This document shows, piece by piece, positions 1-8,566 of a stretch of 24,746 bases of DNA. A program made the translations under genes and the position numbers. The notes beneath the pieces were generated by a model. It worked only from the letters and a program-made list of their open reading frames with translations. It was not told the origin of the DNA and made no database searches. Within the stretch, counting starts at the first letter, position 1; each line of letters opens with the position of its first letter. Location: assembly GCA_041589455.1 (NCBI GenBank), contig JBFHVQ010000046.1:1-24746 (forward strand). The letters run 5' to 3'. Origin of the DNA: SZUA-229 sp041589455 (GTDB taxonomy: Bacteria; Pseudomonadota; Gammaproteobacteria; SZUA-229).

Positions 1-242
1 AATTGAGTCCCTGGCTTGCCAGTTTATTCGTACATCCAGACTGGAGACAACAAGGTATAGCAACTCAGTTAATTTTACATATTCAGGCAATTGCAAAACT
101 TTGAAATATTAAACGTCTCTATTTATTTACACCGGATCAGCAAGAATTTTACGCGCGTAGAGGGTGGCACCAATTTGAACATTGTCTGTACCATGGCGAA
201 GAGGTTGATATTATGTATTATGATTTAAGCGAGGCGACTTGA
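1..242 (+). pseudogene. GNAT-family acetyltransferase, 3' end, with in-frame TGA
   Basis: This is the C-terminal part of a Gcn5-related N-acetyltransferase; the gene begins before the window. Read from base 3, it gives a GNAT motif A stretch (SLFVHPDWRQQGIATQLI, with acetyl-CoA loop QQGIA) that runs into a TGA at 102-104. The same frame then continues as a clear GNAT motif B (LYLFTPDQQEFYARRGW) to a TGA at 240-242. Homology on both sides of the stop in one frame points to a nonsense change; GGA (Gly) to TGA would explain it. The end lies 1 nt before the next ATG, so the two genes were probably translationally coupled. The substrate cannot be told. A sequencing error at base 102 is the main alternative. 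Confidence 0.72.
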
Positions 243-243
243 T

Positions 244-792
244 ATGAATCGAATACAAGATTTCAGTTTACATACTGCCGAACTTAACGATAGTACGCGT
301 ATTAACCAGCTATTACTAAAAGGACTGCACCAGTATATTGATGACAACGAAACCAGAAAAACACACTTTTTTATGGGACGCTATGAAAATATATATATAG
401 ATGAACAACAGATACCGGCGATTCGAGAAGTGCTCGATGCATGCATTGAATTTAGCTCACAAATTCTTGGCGTGTCACCAGACACTTTAAAAGCTGGACT
501 CTGGTTTAATGTAATGGGACCCGGTGATAAAACCACACTACACCAACATGATGATGACGATGAATTATTATCAGCGGTCTATTATGTAGACACCCCAGAT
601 AATTCTGGTTTTCTTAAAATCGGCAAACAGGCCGTATTAAGTAGTATTACTCCCAAAGCCGGCATGTTTGTTTTTTTTCCGCCCAATATGCCACATGAAG
701 TTACTGAGAATTTCAGCTCGCACAAGCGCGTTTCACTGGGCATTAATATCGGACCCGCTGTGTCACAAGAGGCTGATCAAGAAGCACCTTAA
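244..792 (+). CDS. 2-oxoglutarate/Fe(II)-dependent oxygenase-like protein
   Basis: A 182-residue protein that resembles the small putative 2OG-Fe(II) oxygenases (2OG-FeII_Oxy_5-like). The double-stranded beta-helix core spans about residues 84-170: LWFNVMGPGD, then a His/Asp-rich segment H100-Q-H102-D-D104, the strand LLSAVYYVDTP, then FFPPNMPHEV with H151, and KRVSLGINI with R162. The likely iron ligands are H102, D104 and H151, with R162 binding the 2OG carboxylate 11 residues later. That assignment follows the usual HxD...H...R order and is inferred. The substrate is unknown; relatives act on small molecules or protein side chains. The ATG follows the GNAT stop by 1 nt and has a GCGAGG ribosome site, which supports co-expression with the broken acetyltransferase. 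A strong terminator begins inside the end of the gene. Confidence 0.75.
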   Translation: MNRIQDFSLHTAELNDSTRINQLLLKGLHQYIDDNETRKTHFFMGRYENIYIDEQQIPAIREVLDACIEFSSQILGVSPDTLKAGLWFNVMGPGDKTTLHQHDDDDELLSAVYYVDTPDNSGFLKIGKQAVLSSITPKAGMFVFFPPNMPHEVTENFSSHKRVSLGINIGPAVSQEADQEAP

Positions 793-806
793 GCAGGTGC
801 TTCTTT
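779..806. terminator. Bidirectional rho-independent terminator between convergent genes
   Basis: A perfect 11-bp stem, AAGAAGCACCT (779-789) with AGGTGCTTCTT (795-805), closes a TAAGC loop that contains the oxygenase stop codon. T-rich sequence follows on the + strand. The stem itself supplies U residues on either strand, so it can also end the suc transcript arriving from the other side, whose last gene stops at 813. Confidence 0.8.
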
Positions 807-812
807 AATTAC

Positions 813-1688
813 CTAAGACCAGCCAGCCGCTTCAGCTATCGCCTTACCAAGCTCTGCAGGTGACCGGGTGATGGCAACGCCTGAAGCCTGCATCGCCTGA
901 AATTTTTCTTCTGCTGTACCTTTACCACCCGCAATAATGGCGCCGGCATGCCCCATTCGCTTGCCTTTCGGAGCTGTGCCTCCGGCGATAAAGCAGGCAA
1001 CCGGTTTACTCACGCTGGTTTGAATATATTCGGCAGCCTCTTCTTCAGCCGTTCCACCAATCTCACCTACCATCAGTATTGCTTCAGTTTCTGGGTCCTC
1101 TTCAAACAGCTTCAGACAATCAATAAAGTTCATCCCGGGAATTGGGTCTCCACCAATACCGATACAGGTTGTCTGCCCAAAGCCCAGGTCACTGGTCTGC
1201 TTAACTGCTTCATAAGTCAGGGTACCTGAACGTGAAACGATACCTACTTTACCTGGCATATGGATATCACCTGGCATAATGCCAATTTTACACTCACCAG
1301 GTGTAATAATACCCGGGCAGTTCGGACCAATCAGTTTCACCCCAGCCTGATCAACGGCAATCTTTACTTCCAGCATATCCAGCGTGGGTATACCTTCAGT
1401 AATGCAGACAATAAGCTCAATACCGGCATCCACCGCCTCAAGAATTGAGTCTTTACAAAACGGCGCAGGCACATAAATAACCGACGCTGTAGCCGCAGTA
1501 TGATTGACTGCATCTTTCACTGTATTGAAAACCGGTAAATCCAGATGTGTCTGTCCACCTTTTCCGGGTGTCACACCACCTACCATTTCAGTACCGTAAG
1601 CGATTGCCTGTTCAGAATGAAAAGTCCCCTGTTTACCCGTAAAACCCTGACAAATTACTTTCGTTTCACTATTAATTAATACACTCAT
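813..1688 (-). CDS. sucD: Succinate-CoA ligase (ADP-forming) subunit alpha
   Basis: Alpha subunit of succinyl-CoA synthetase, which interconverts succinyl-CoA and succinate with substrate-level phosphorylation of ADP or GDP in the TCA cycle. It has 291 residues, close to the roughly 289 usual for the family. The N-terminal CoA-binding Rossmann domain shows GFTGKQGTFH (16-25) and GPNCPG (121-126). The C-terminal ligase domain carries the phosphorylated histidine in KGKRMGHAGAIIAGGKG, at H247. The ATG lies 3 nt after the sucC stop, so the two subunits are almost certainly made from one transcript and translationally coupled. It is the last gene of the - strand suc operon and ends just before the shared terminator. 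Nothing is odd in the sequence. Confidence 0.97.
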   Translation of the reverse strand: MSVLINSETKVICQGFTGKQGTFHSEQAIAYGTEMVGGVTPGKGGQTHLDLPVFNTVKDAVNHTAATASVIYVPAPFCKDSILEAVDAGIELIVCITEGIPTLDMLEVKIAVDQAGVKLIGPNCPGIITPGECKIGIMPGDIHMPGKVGIVSRSGTLTYEAVKQTSDLGFGQTTCIGIGGDPIPGMNFIDCLKLFEEDPETEAILMVGEIGGTAEEEAAEYIQTSVSKPVACFIAGGTAPKGKRMGHAGAIIAGGKGTAEEKFQAMQASGVAITRSPAELGKAIAEAAGWS

Positions 1689-1691
1689 TGT

Positions 1692-2858
1692 CTAGGCCTC
1701 TTTTGCAGCAGCAACAGCTTTTATTGCAGCTTCTGTTAAACCGTGGGCTGTCGTCACATTCAAGCCACTTTCTTCAAGCAATTTAAATCCAAGTTCTGCA
1801 TTATTACCTTCAAGGCGCACTACGATGGGTACTTTTACGCCGACTTCCTTTATCGCCCCTATCACACCTTCGGCAATCAGGTCACATCTTACGATGCCAC
1901 CAAATATATTCACTAGCACGGTTTTTACTTTTTCATCCGAAAGAATAATTTTAAATGCTTCAGCGACTCGCTCTTTAGTCGCACCACCACCAACATCCAG
2001 GAAATTAGCAGGATCACCACCCTGCAACTTAATCAAATCCATCGTCGCCATGGCCAGGCCTGCACCATTCACCATGCAGCCGATATTTCCATCAAGCGCA
2101 ATGTAATTTAAATCCCACTCCTTAGCCCGATTTTCCCGTTCATCTTCCTGTGTCGGATCACGCATTTCAATTAATTCTGGTTGACGGTATAAGGCATTAT
2201 CATCAACGTTAATTTTTCCATCCAGGCAAATCAGGTTACCGTCTTTTGTGACAACCAGCGGATTGATTTCTACCAAACTTAAATCTTTTTCTTCAAACAG
2301 TTTCGCAAGTCCGGTAAGTAATTTAGTGAACTGCTTAACCTGATCGCCACTTAACTCCAATCCAAAAGCCAGCTTGCGACATTGATAAGGCATTAAACCT
2401 GTCATAGGATCAATCGTAGTGCGTAAGATTTTTTCGGGTGTTTCTTCGGCAACTTTCTCTATTTCTACGCCACCTTCTGTTGATGCCATTATAACGACAT
2501 GGCGTGTAGAGCGATCGATTACAGCACCGAGATAGAGCTCTCGTTCAATCTGGCTGGTTTCTTCGATTAACACATGATGCACAGGCTGCCCTTCTGCACC
2601 CGTTTGAAAAGTCACCAGATGTGTACCTAACATCTGCCCTACAAAATGTGAGACATCATCTGCATTATCTATCAGCTTAACGCCACCTGCCTTGCCTCTA
2701 CCACCGGCATGCACCTGCGCTTTGACCACCCAGCTATCTCCACCCAGAGAATTCAATGCCAGTTGCACATCGCCGGATGAGCTAACGACTCTATTTTCAG
2801 GCACTGGCATACCATATTGTTTAAACAGGCTTTTTGCTTGATATTCATGTAAATTCAT
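1692..2858 (-). CDS. sucC: Succinate-CoA ligase (ADP-forming) subunit beta
   Basis: Beta subunit of succinyl-CoA synthetase, carrying the nucleotide-binding ATP-grasp domain and the succinate site. At 388 residues it matches the Escherichia coli length. The start MNLHEYQAKSLFKQYGMPVP is typical. The ATP-grasp region includes VKAQVHAGGRGKAGGVK and the metal-binding stretch DLSLVEINPLVV; the C-terminal ligase domain includes NFLDVGGGAT and VNIFGGIVRCD. It follows lpd by 34 nt on the same strand, with a GGAG ribosome site 8 nt before the ATG, and precedes sucD by 3 nt. The operon order sucA-sucB-lpd-sucC-sucD puts succinyl-CoA production and use in one unit. Confidence 0.97.
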   Translation of the reverse strand: MNLHEYQAKSLFKQYGMPVPENRVVSSSGDVQLALNSLGGDSWVVKAQVHAGGRGKAGGVKLIDNADDVSHFVGQMLGTHLVTFQTGAEGQPVHHVLIEETSQIERELYLGAVIDRSTRHVVIMASTEGGVEIEKVAEETPEKILRTTIDPMTGLMPYQCRKLAFGLELSGDQVKQFTKLLTGLAKLFEEKDLSLVEINPLVVTKDGNLICLDGKINVDDNALYRQPELIEMRDPTQEDERENRAKEWDLNYIALDGNIGCMVNGAGLAMATMDLIKLQGGDPANFLDVGGGATKERVAEAFKIILSDEKVKTVLVNIFGGIVRCDLIAEGVIGAIKEVGVKVPIVVRLEGNNAELGFKLLEESGLNVTTAHGLTEAAIKAVAAAKEA

Positions 2859-2892
2859 TACTGACTCCGCTTACTGCGAGTTATTTAATTTT

Positions 2893-4338
2893 TTAGCGAC
2901 CGCGCTTTGCGGCAATATGAATGGCGCGATTATCCACTGCCAGGGCAGCTTCGTGCAGCGCTTCCGATAAAGAAGGATGTGCAAATACGGTTAACATCAA
3001 ATCTTCCGCACTAGCACTTAACTGCATTGCAATCACCGCCTGGGCCACCAGCTCTGATGCATGTGCGCCCACAATATGTACGCCTAAAACTCGGTCTGTT
3101 TCTTCGCTAGCTAATACCTTAACCATTCCACTGGTATCGCCCTGTGCCTTAGCTCGACCACTGGCTAAAAAGGGAAAGATTCCCGACTTGTATTTTTCAC
3201 CCGAAGCTTTTAATTGTTGCTCTGTTTTCCCCACCCAGGCAATTTCCGGATGAGTATAAATTACCGATGGAATCAAATCATAGTCCATTTCTGCATGGTG
3301 ACCGGCAATGAGTTCGGCAACCATCATACCTTCTTCGGATCCCTTATGTGCCAACATTGGACCTCGTACCACATCGCCAATTGCATAAACGCCTGGCAAA
3401 GAGGTTTCACATTTTTCATCAACATGAATAAAACTGCGCTCATCTAGCACCAGGTCAGCAGCATGTTCAGCAATATGATCAGTGTTCGGTTTTCGCCCAA
3501 CAGCAACAATCAACTTATCAAAGACTTCTTTATGCTGACCTTTATCATCCTCATAAACAACTTCCACCTGCCGCTTATCGGATGAAATTATATTGGTTTC
3601 TCGCAGACGAGAATTCAGTCGAATGTCCATCCCCTGTTTTTTAAGCGTACGCTGGGCATCACTGGCAACCTGTTGATCACAAATTGATAAAAAGCTGTCC
3701 TGTGCTTCCAGAACTACCACTTCAGAACCGAGTCGACGCCAGACACTACCAAGTTCCAGACCAATAACCCCAGCACCGATTACACCAAGTCGCTCAGGCA
3801 CTTCATCAAATGATAGAGCGCCGGTTGAGTCCACAATTAGGCCTTCGGTTAATGGTGCCGCTGCCAGTTCTATGGAACTGGAGCCACTGGCAATAATTAC
3901 ATTCTCAGCACTTAGCACCTGTTTCTCACCCACCGTGGGTACGATCGCTACGCGATTCTCGGTTAACAGTTTTGCTGTACCGCTGACAAACTCAACTTTA
4001 TTCACTTTGAGCAAGCCAGCGATGCCCTGCGTTAATTCATTCACCACTTTGTCTTTGCGCGACATCATCGCCTCAAGATCTATTGTGGCACCTTTAATTT
4101 TTATGCCATGCTCAGCAAAATTCAGATTTGCCTGCTCAAACATTTCCGATGACTGCAGTAATGCCTTAGACGGTATGCAGCCTACATTTAGACATGTACC
4201 TCCCAATGAAGGCTTGCCTTCTGTATTTAACCACTTATCGACACATAATGTTTTCAAACCCAGTTGTGCGCAACGTATGGCCGCTACATAACCTGCAGGT
4301 CCTGCGCCAATAACAATTACATCAGGATTATCTGTCAT
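2893..4338 (-). CDS. lpdA: Dihydrolipoyl dehydrogenase (E3)
   Basis: The E3 flavoprotein reoxidises dihydrolipoamide on E2 and reduces NAD+. The 481-residue chain has the FAD-binding GAGPAG (11-16), the redox disulfide in GGTCLNVGCIPSK (C49, C54), a second dinucleotide fold LGVIGAGVIGLELG for NAD, a C-terminal FAD contact YAIGDVVRGPMLAHK, and the catalytic pair in FAHPSLSE (H454, E459). It starts 2 nt after the sucB stop, so coupling is tight. Its place between sucB and sucC suggests it mainly serves the 2-oxoglutarate dehydrogenase complex; whether it also serves pyruvate dehydrogenase or glycine cleavage cannot be judged here. Confidence 0.96.
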   Translation of the reverse strand: MTDNPDVIVIGAGPAGYVAAIRCAQLGLKTLCVDKWLNTEGKPSLGGTCLNVGCIPSKALLQSSEMFEQANLNFAEHGIKIKGATIDLEAMMSRKDKVVNELTQGIAGLLKVNKVEFVSGTAKLLTENRVAIVPTVGEKQVLSAENVIIASGSSSIELAAAPLTEGLIVDSTGALSFDEVPERLGVIGAGVIGLELGSVWRRLGSEVVVLEAQDSFLSICDQQVASDAQRTLKKQGMDIRLNSRLRETNIISSDKRQVEVVYEDDKGQHKEVFDKLIVAVGRKPNTDHIAEHAADLVLDERSFIHVDEKCETSLPGVYAIGDVVRGPMLAHKGSEEGMMVAELIAGHHAEMDYDLIPSVIYTHPEIAWVGKTEQQLKASGEKYKSGIFPFLASGRAKAQGDTSGMVKVLASEETDRVLGVHIVGAHASELVAQAVIAMQLSASAEDLMLTVFAHPSLSEALHEAALAVDNRAIHIAAKRGR

Positions 4339-4340
4339 CG

Positions 4341-5582
4341 CTAGACTCCTACCAGCATACGTGCTGGATCTTCCAGCACATCTTTAATGGTTACCAGAAA
4401 CTGTACGGCTTCTGCACCATCAATAATTCTGTGATCATAGGAAAGTGCCAGATACATCATTGGCCTGGCCACTATCTCGCCATTTTCAACAATGGGGCGA
4501 GGCTGTATTTTATGCATCCCCAGAATGCCACTTTGAGGTGGATTAATAATCGGCGTTGACATCATCGAACCAAACACACCACCATTGGTTAAAGAAAATG
4601 TTCCACCGGTCATATCATCCATGGTTAACTGATTATTTTTTGCCCGGTTTACAAAATCTGAAATACCTCGCTCAATTTCTGCCAGGTTCATTTGATCCGC
4701 ATTACGCAATACCGGCACAACCAGTCCTCGTGGTGAAGCCACGGCAACACCTATATCAAAATAGCCGTGATAAACGATATCGTTTCCATCTATTGATGCA
4801 TTAACTGCCGGGTAGCGCTTAAGGGCTTCAATACTCGCCTTAACAAAAAATGACATGAAGCCAAGTTTTGTGTCATATTTTTTCTCAAACAGGTCTTTGT
4901 ATTTTAACCTCAGGTCCATCACCGGCTTCATATTAACTTCATTGAAGGTTGTTAATATCGCCGCATTATGTTGGGCGTCTAGCAAACGCTCAGCGATTCG
5001 CGCCCTTAAGCGTGTCATTGGTACGCGCTTCTCAATACGATCAGATGAATTATTATCAACAGTAGAAACAGCTGCAACTGAATCTATTGACTGAGCTACT
5101 ACAACCTGTTCGGTTACTGCCTGCTGCGTTTCCTGTATGACCTGTGAATCAGACTGAGACTCAGACATAAACGCCATAACATCTTCCTTAAGCACGCGCC
5201 CACCTTTACCACTCCCCTGAATCAAGCTGCCATCTAAATTATTTTCAGCAATCATTTTTTTGGCAGACGGTGTAATAACGGCGTCTTCACTATTACCTTG
5301 AACGGCAATGGTAACAGGCGCCACAACTTCGTCAGATGGCGCAGCGGTTGTATTAATTTTGGCGAGTAGGTCACCAGCCGAAACCACAGCGCCTTCTTCA
5401 TGATGAATATTTTCCAGTACGCCATCCGCAGGTGAAGGAACTTCCAGCACCACTTTATCTGTTTCCAGATCAACCAGTGGTTCATCACGTTTAACAGCAT
5501 CGCCGGCTTGTTTACGCCAAGCCACAATCGTTGCATCAGCTACCGACTCTGGCAAAGCGGGTACGTTTACTTCTATAGACAT
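4341..5582 (-). CDS. sucB: Dihydrolipoyllysine-residue succinyltransferase (E2 of 2-oxoglutarate dehydrogenase)
   Basis: The E2 core of the 2-oxoglutarate dehydrogenase complex, transferring succinyl from lipoyl-lysine to CoA. It has 413 residues in three parts. A single lipoyl domain (about 1-77) has the lipoylated lysine in DLETDKVVLEVPS (K43). A peripheral-subunit-binding domain lies at about 103-139 (ITPSAKKMIAENNLD...GRVLKEDV). A Gln/Val/Ser-rich flexible linker runs at about 140-182. The catalytic acyltransferase domain follows (about 185-413) with H384 and D388 in SYDHRIIDGAEA. One lipoyl domain and the motif context fit SucB rather than AceF. It follows sucA by 9 nt and precedes lpd by 2 nt. 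Confidence 0.96.
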   Translation of the reverse strand: MSIEVNVPALPESVADATIVAWRKQAGDAVKRDEPLVDLETDKVVLEVPSPADGVLENIHHEEGAVVSAGDLLAKINTTAAPSDEVVAPVTIAVQGNSEDAVITPSAKKMIAENNLDGSLIQGSGKGGRVLKEDVMAFMSESQSDSQVIQETQQAVTEQVVVAQSIDSVAAVSTVDNNSSDRIEKRVPMTRLRARIAERLLDAQHNAAILTTFNEVNMKPVMDLRLKYKDLFEKKYDTKLGFMSFFVKASIEALKRYPAVNASIDGNDIVYHGYFDIGVAVASPRGLVVPVLRNADQMNLAEIERGISDFVNRAKNNQLTMDDMTGGTFSLTNGGVFGSMMSTPIINPPQSGILGMHKIQPRPIVENGEIVARPMMYLALSYDHRIIDGAEAVQFLVTIKDVLEDPARMLVGV

Positions 5583-5591
5583 GAGAGAGTC

Positions 5592-8462
5592 CTACCTGTT
5601 TTTATTTTTTGAATCGATACCAAACAATGCTTCTTTAACTAGTTTTTTCTGTTGTTGCGCATGAACTTTTGCCGAGCCTACTGCCGGTGCGGCTGATGGT
5701 TCACGTCCAATATATTCAACCATACATGGGTGATCAAGCTTTGCTGCAAACCGTGGCTCAAAATAATCCCAGGCACCCTGATTTTTTGGTTCTTCCTGAC
5801 ACCACACCAGCTCTTCTGCATTCGCATATTTCTGCAACACACGATTAAGTGCTTCATCAGGGAAAGGATAAAGTTCCTCAATACGAATAATAGCAACATG
5901 CTGTAATGATGCTTCACGTCGATGAGTCAACAAATCATAATACACCTTACCACTGCACATAATAACCCGCTTAATATGTTTTTCATCCAGCTCGTCTACT
6001 TCATCAATTACACTATAAAAATGTGAGTCACAGATGTCATCCAGCGAGTTGACCGCCAGCTTATGCCTCAACAAACTTTTAGGCGTCATCACTATAAGCG
6101 GTTTACGGTATTTTCTGAGCATTTGTCTGCGTAACATATGAAACATTTGTGCAGGCGTACTAGGTACACAGACCTGTATATTATTCTGTGCACATAGTTG
6201 CAAATAACGTTCTAAACGCGCCGATGAGTGTTCAGCACCCTGACCTTCAAAACCATGGGGCAATAACATCACCAGACCACATAGACGCCCCCACTTCTGT
6301 TCGCCGGAAACAATAAACTGATCTATAACAACTTGCGCATTATTCGCAAAATCACCAAACTGTGCTTCCCATAAAACCAGTGACTCCGGCTCAGCAGTTG
6401 CATAACCATATTCAAATGCAAGGACCGCAGCTTCAGATAACAGAGAATCTATCACCAGAAAATTACCCTGACTTTCTGACATATTCCTTAGTGGCACATG
6501 GGAGCTTCCATCAATCTGGTTATGCCACACAGCATGACGATGAAAGAAAGTACCCCTACCTGAATCCTGTCCGGAGAGGCGAATCTCATATCCTTCAGTG
6601 ACTAGACTTGCATAAGCCAGCGTTTCTGCAAAACCCCAGTCGATTTCAAGCGCACCGGCCGCCATTTTATGCCTATCCTGCATGATTTTTTCTACACGCG
6701 GATGCAATTCAAACTCTTGTGGGCGTCGCTCAAGCTGCTCGCAAAGCAATCTTAATGTTTCTAAATTAATTGCGGTTTCTGCTGTCATCTCTGCAGTTGC
6801 AGACAGGTATGGATTCCAGTCGATATGAAACGCATGTAATGACGGATCTACACTTTTAGTTATTTCCGGCACCACGCAATGCCCTGCATCCAGCTCGGCA
6901 CGATACTCTTCAAGTAGTGCCTCACTTTCTCCTGGTTTTAACAACTTTTGCTCGATTAATTTGTCTGCATAAATTTTTCTAGTTGTATAGAGTTGTGAAA
7001 TCTTTTTATACATCATTGGCTGCGTTGCTGATGGTTCATCCGCTTCATTATGCCCATGACGCCTGTAACAGATCAGATCAATCACCACATCTTTTTTAAA
7101 CGCCATTCGATAATCAAGGGCAATTTGTGCAACCAGCATGACAGCTTCAGGATCATCTGCATTGACATGAAAAATCGGTGCATTCACCATCTTTGCTACA
7201 TCAGTACAGTAATGCGTCGAACGACTATCCTGAATATTACTGGTGGTAAAACCAATCTGGTTATTAATGACAATATGCAAACTGCCCTTGGTTGAATAAC
7301 CACGCGACTGTGACATCTGCAATGTCTCCATTACCACGCCCTGACCTGCAAAAGCCGCATCTCCGTGAATCTGAATGGGTAATACCTCTTTACCTTCACT
7401 GTCTCCTCGACGATCCTGTCTTGCACGCACAGAACCTTCGGCAACCGGTGCGACAATTTCAAGATGCGAAGGATTAAAAGCAAGTGCCAGATGCACATCA
7501 CCTTTTGGGGTTTTCATGTCAGATGAAAACCCCATATGGTATTTCACATCTCCCATATTATCGCCATGCGATTTCGTACCTTCAAATTCACTGAATAAGT
7601 CAGCTGGCAGCTTACCCATTACATTAACCAGTACATTAAGTCGCCCACGATGCGCCATACCAATGACAACTTCTTTCATGCCGTGACTTGCTGAACGTTG
7701 CACCACTTCGTGAATCAGTGGAATGAGTGTCTCACCACCTTCTAGAGAAAAACGTTTTTGACCGACGTATTTAGTATGTAAATATTTTTCCAGCCCTTCT
7801 GCGGCAGTTAAACGCTGCAACAGTTTTACTTTTTGCTCAACTTCCAGGTCAGCTTTACCACGCACCGTTTCAATGCGCTGTTGAATCCAGCGTTTTTCAC
7901 CGGTTTCTGAAATGTGCATATACTCTGTACCAATCGAACCACAGTATGCATTGCTAACGATGTCGAGAATTTCCTGAAGCGTCGCTTCTTCTGGACCATA
8001 AAGTGAACCTGATGCAAAAACGGTTTGCAGGTCTGCTTCGGAAAGATCATGGCTGGCTAATGACAAATCATCAACAGGCGCAGTATGAGTTCTACCTAAT
8101 GGATCAATATCTGCTTTCTGGTGGCCACGAAAACGATACGCATTAATCAGCTGAAGTACCTTAACCTGTTTTCTTTCATGTTCAAGGTTAGCTGTAATCG
8201 CACTTTGTGCTGGCGGTAGTTGTGTTCCACCACAGTGCTCTGTGATACGGCGAAATTGCTCTCGCACTTCCGAGTGCACCGTGTCTTTTAGTACACCATC
8301 AATTCTTGGCAAGGTACCAAAATATTCACGCCAGTGTGTATCAACATCATTGGGGTTATGCAAATAGACTTCATAGAGTCCCTCAAGCCAGGCGGCACTG
8401 CCGCCATCCAGCATTGAGTTGTCCCATAATTCTTGCATTGAGGACTTAGTTGGCTCGCTCAT
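5592..8462 (-). CDS. sucA: 2-oxoglutarate dehydrogenase E1 component
   Basis: Thiamine-diphosphate-dependent E1, which decarboxylates 2-oxoglutarate and succinylates the lipoyl group of SucB. It has 956 residues, slightly longer than the roughly 930 of enteric SucA. The N-terminal E2-binding segment includes ELWDNSMLDGGSAAWLEGLY (11-30). The E1 dehydrogenase domain shows GMAHRGRLNVLVNVMGK (268-284), the HGDAAFAGQGVVMET stretch (366-380) and NNQIGFTTS (400-408). The pyrimidine-binding transketolase-like domain (about 600-800) includes GQDSGRGTFFHRHAV and LPHGFEGQGAEHSSARLER. It is the first gene of the suc operon; no sdh genes lie directly upstream within the window. The ribosome site before the ATG is weak (AAGCGA). 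Confidence 0.97.
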   Translation of the reverse strand: MSEPTKSSMQELWDNSMLDGGSAAWLEGLYEVYLHNPNDVDTHWREYFGTLPRIDGVLKDTVHSEVREQFRRITEHCGGTQLPPAQSAITANLEHERKQVKVLQLINAYRFRGHQKADIDPLGRTHTAPVDDLSLASHDLSEADLQTVFASGSLYGPEEATLQEILDIVSNAYCGSIGTEYMHISETGEKRWIQQRIETVRGKADLEVEQKVKLLQRLTAAEGLEKYLHTKYVGQKRFSLEGGETLIPLIHEVVQRSASHGMKEVVIGMAHRGRLNVLVNVMGKLPADLFSEFEGTKSHGDNMGDVKYHMGFSSDMKTPKGDVHLALAFNPSHLEIVAPVAEGSVRARQDRRGDSEGKEVLPIQIHGDAAFAGQGVVMETLQMSQSRGYSTKGSLHIVINNQIGFTTSNIQDSRSTHYCTDVAKMVNAPIFHVNADDPEAVMLVAQIALDYRMAFKKDVVIDLICYRRHGHNEADEPSATQPMMYKKISQLYTTRKIYADKLIEQKLLKPGESEALLEEYRAELDAGHCVVPEITKSVDPSLHAFHIDWNPYLSATAEMTAETAINLETLRLLCEQLERRPQEFELHPRVEKIMQDRHKMAAGALEIDWGFAETLAYASLVTEGYEIRLSGQDSGRGTFFHRHAVWHNQIDGSSHVPLRNMSESQGNFLVIDSLLSEAAVLAFEYGYATAEPESLVLWEAQFGDFANNAQVVIDQFIVSGEQKWGRLCGLVMLLPHGFEGQGAEHSSARLERYLQLCAQNNIQVCVPSTPAQMFHMLRRQMLRKYRKPLIVMTPKSLLRHKLAVNSLDDICDSHFYSVIDEVDELDEKHIKRVIMCSGKVYYDLLTHRREASLQHVAIIRIEELYPFPDEALNRVLQKYANAEELVWCQEEPKNQGAWDYFEPRFAAKLDHPCMVEYIGREPSAAPAVGSAKVHAQQQKKLVKEALFGIDSKNKNR

Positions 8463-8520
8463 AGTTTCGCTTATTAATCGTTATACTTGTTGTGGTTTTT
8501 ATGCCATCCGGCTTATTTTA

Positions 8521-8566
8521 GTTATAGCCCATATCCTGCACTAACGCTCGGGCTGTTTGTTATAAC
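8521..8566. repeat. Interrupted inverted repeat between the NUDIX gene and sucA
   Basis: GTTATA (8521-8526) and AGCCC (8526-8530) find their complements in TATAAC (8561-8566) and GGGCT (8550-8554). The 3' side has a 6-nt bulge and the loop is about 19 nt. The element overlaps the stop codon of the upstream NUDIX gene and lies in the sucA leader. It could fold in RNA or mark a small repeated element. No T-run follows on the - strand, so I do not call it a terminator, and I saw no second copy in the window. Confidence 0.4.

Noticed and set aside
102..104. TGA in the GNAT gene as a selenocysteine codon
   Set aside because: GNAT enzymes have no selenocysteine at this place, the position usually holds a small residue or Gly, and I see no SECIS-like hairpin directly after it. 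A nonsense change is simpler.
671..678. Run of eight T in the oxygenase gene as a phase-variation site
   Set aside because: The frame is intact across it and it encodes expected core residues; nothing shows switching.
5252..5536. 94-codon frame within sucB on the same strand
   Set aside because: It is an out-of-frame shadow of the sucB lipoyl and binding domains.
8521..8566. Resemblance to an integron attC site (GTTATAAC and CTAAC-like cores)
   Set aside because: The element is only about 46 bp, the core boxes do not match RYYYAAC/GTTRRRY in the right order, and there is no cassette or integrase nearby.
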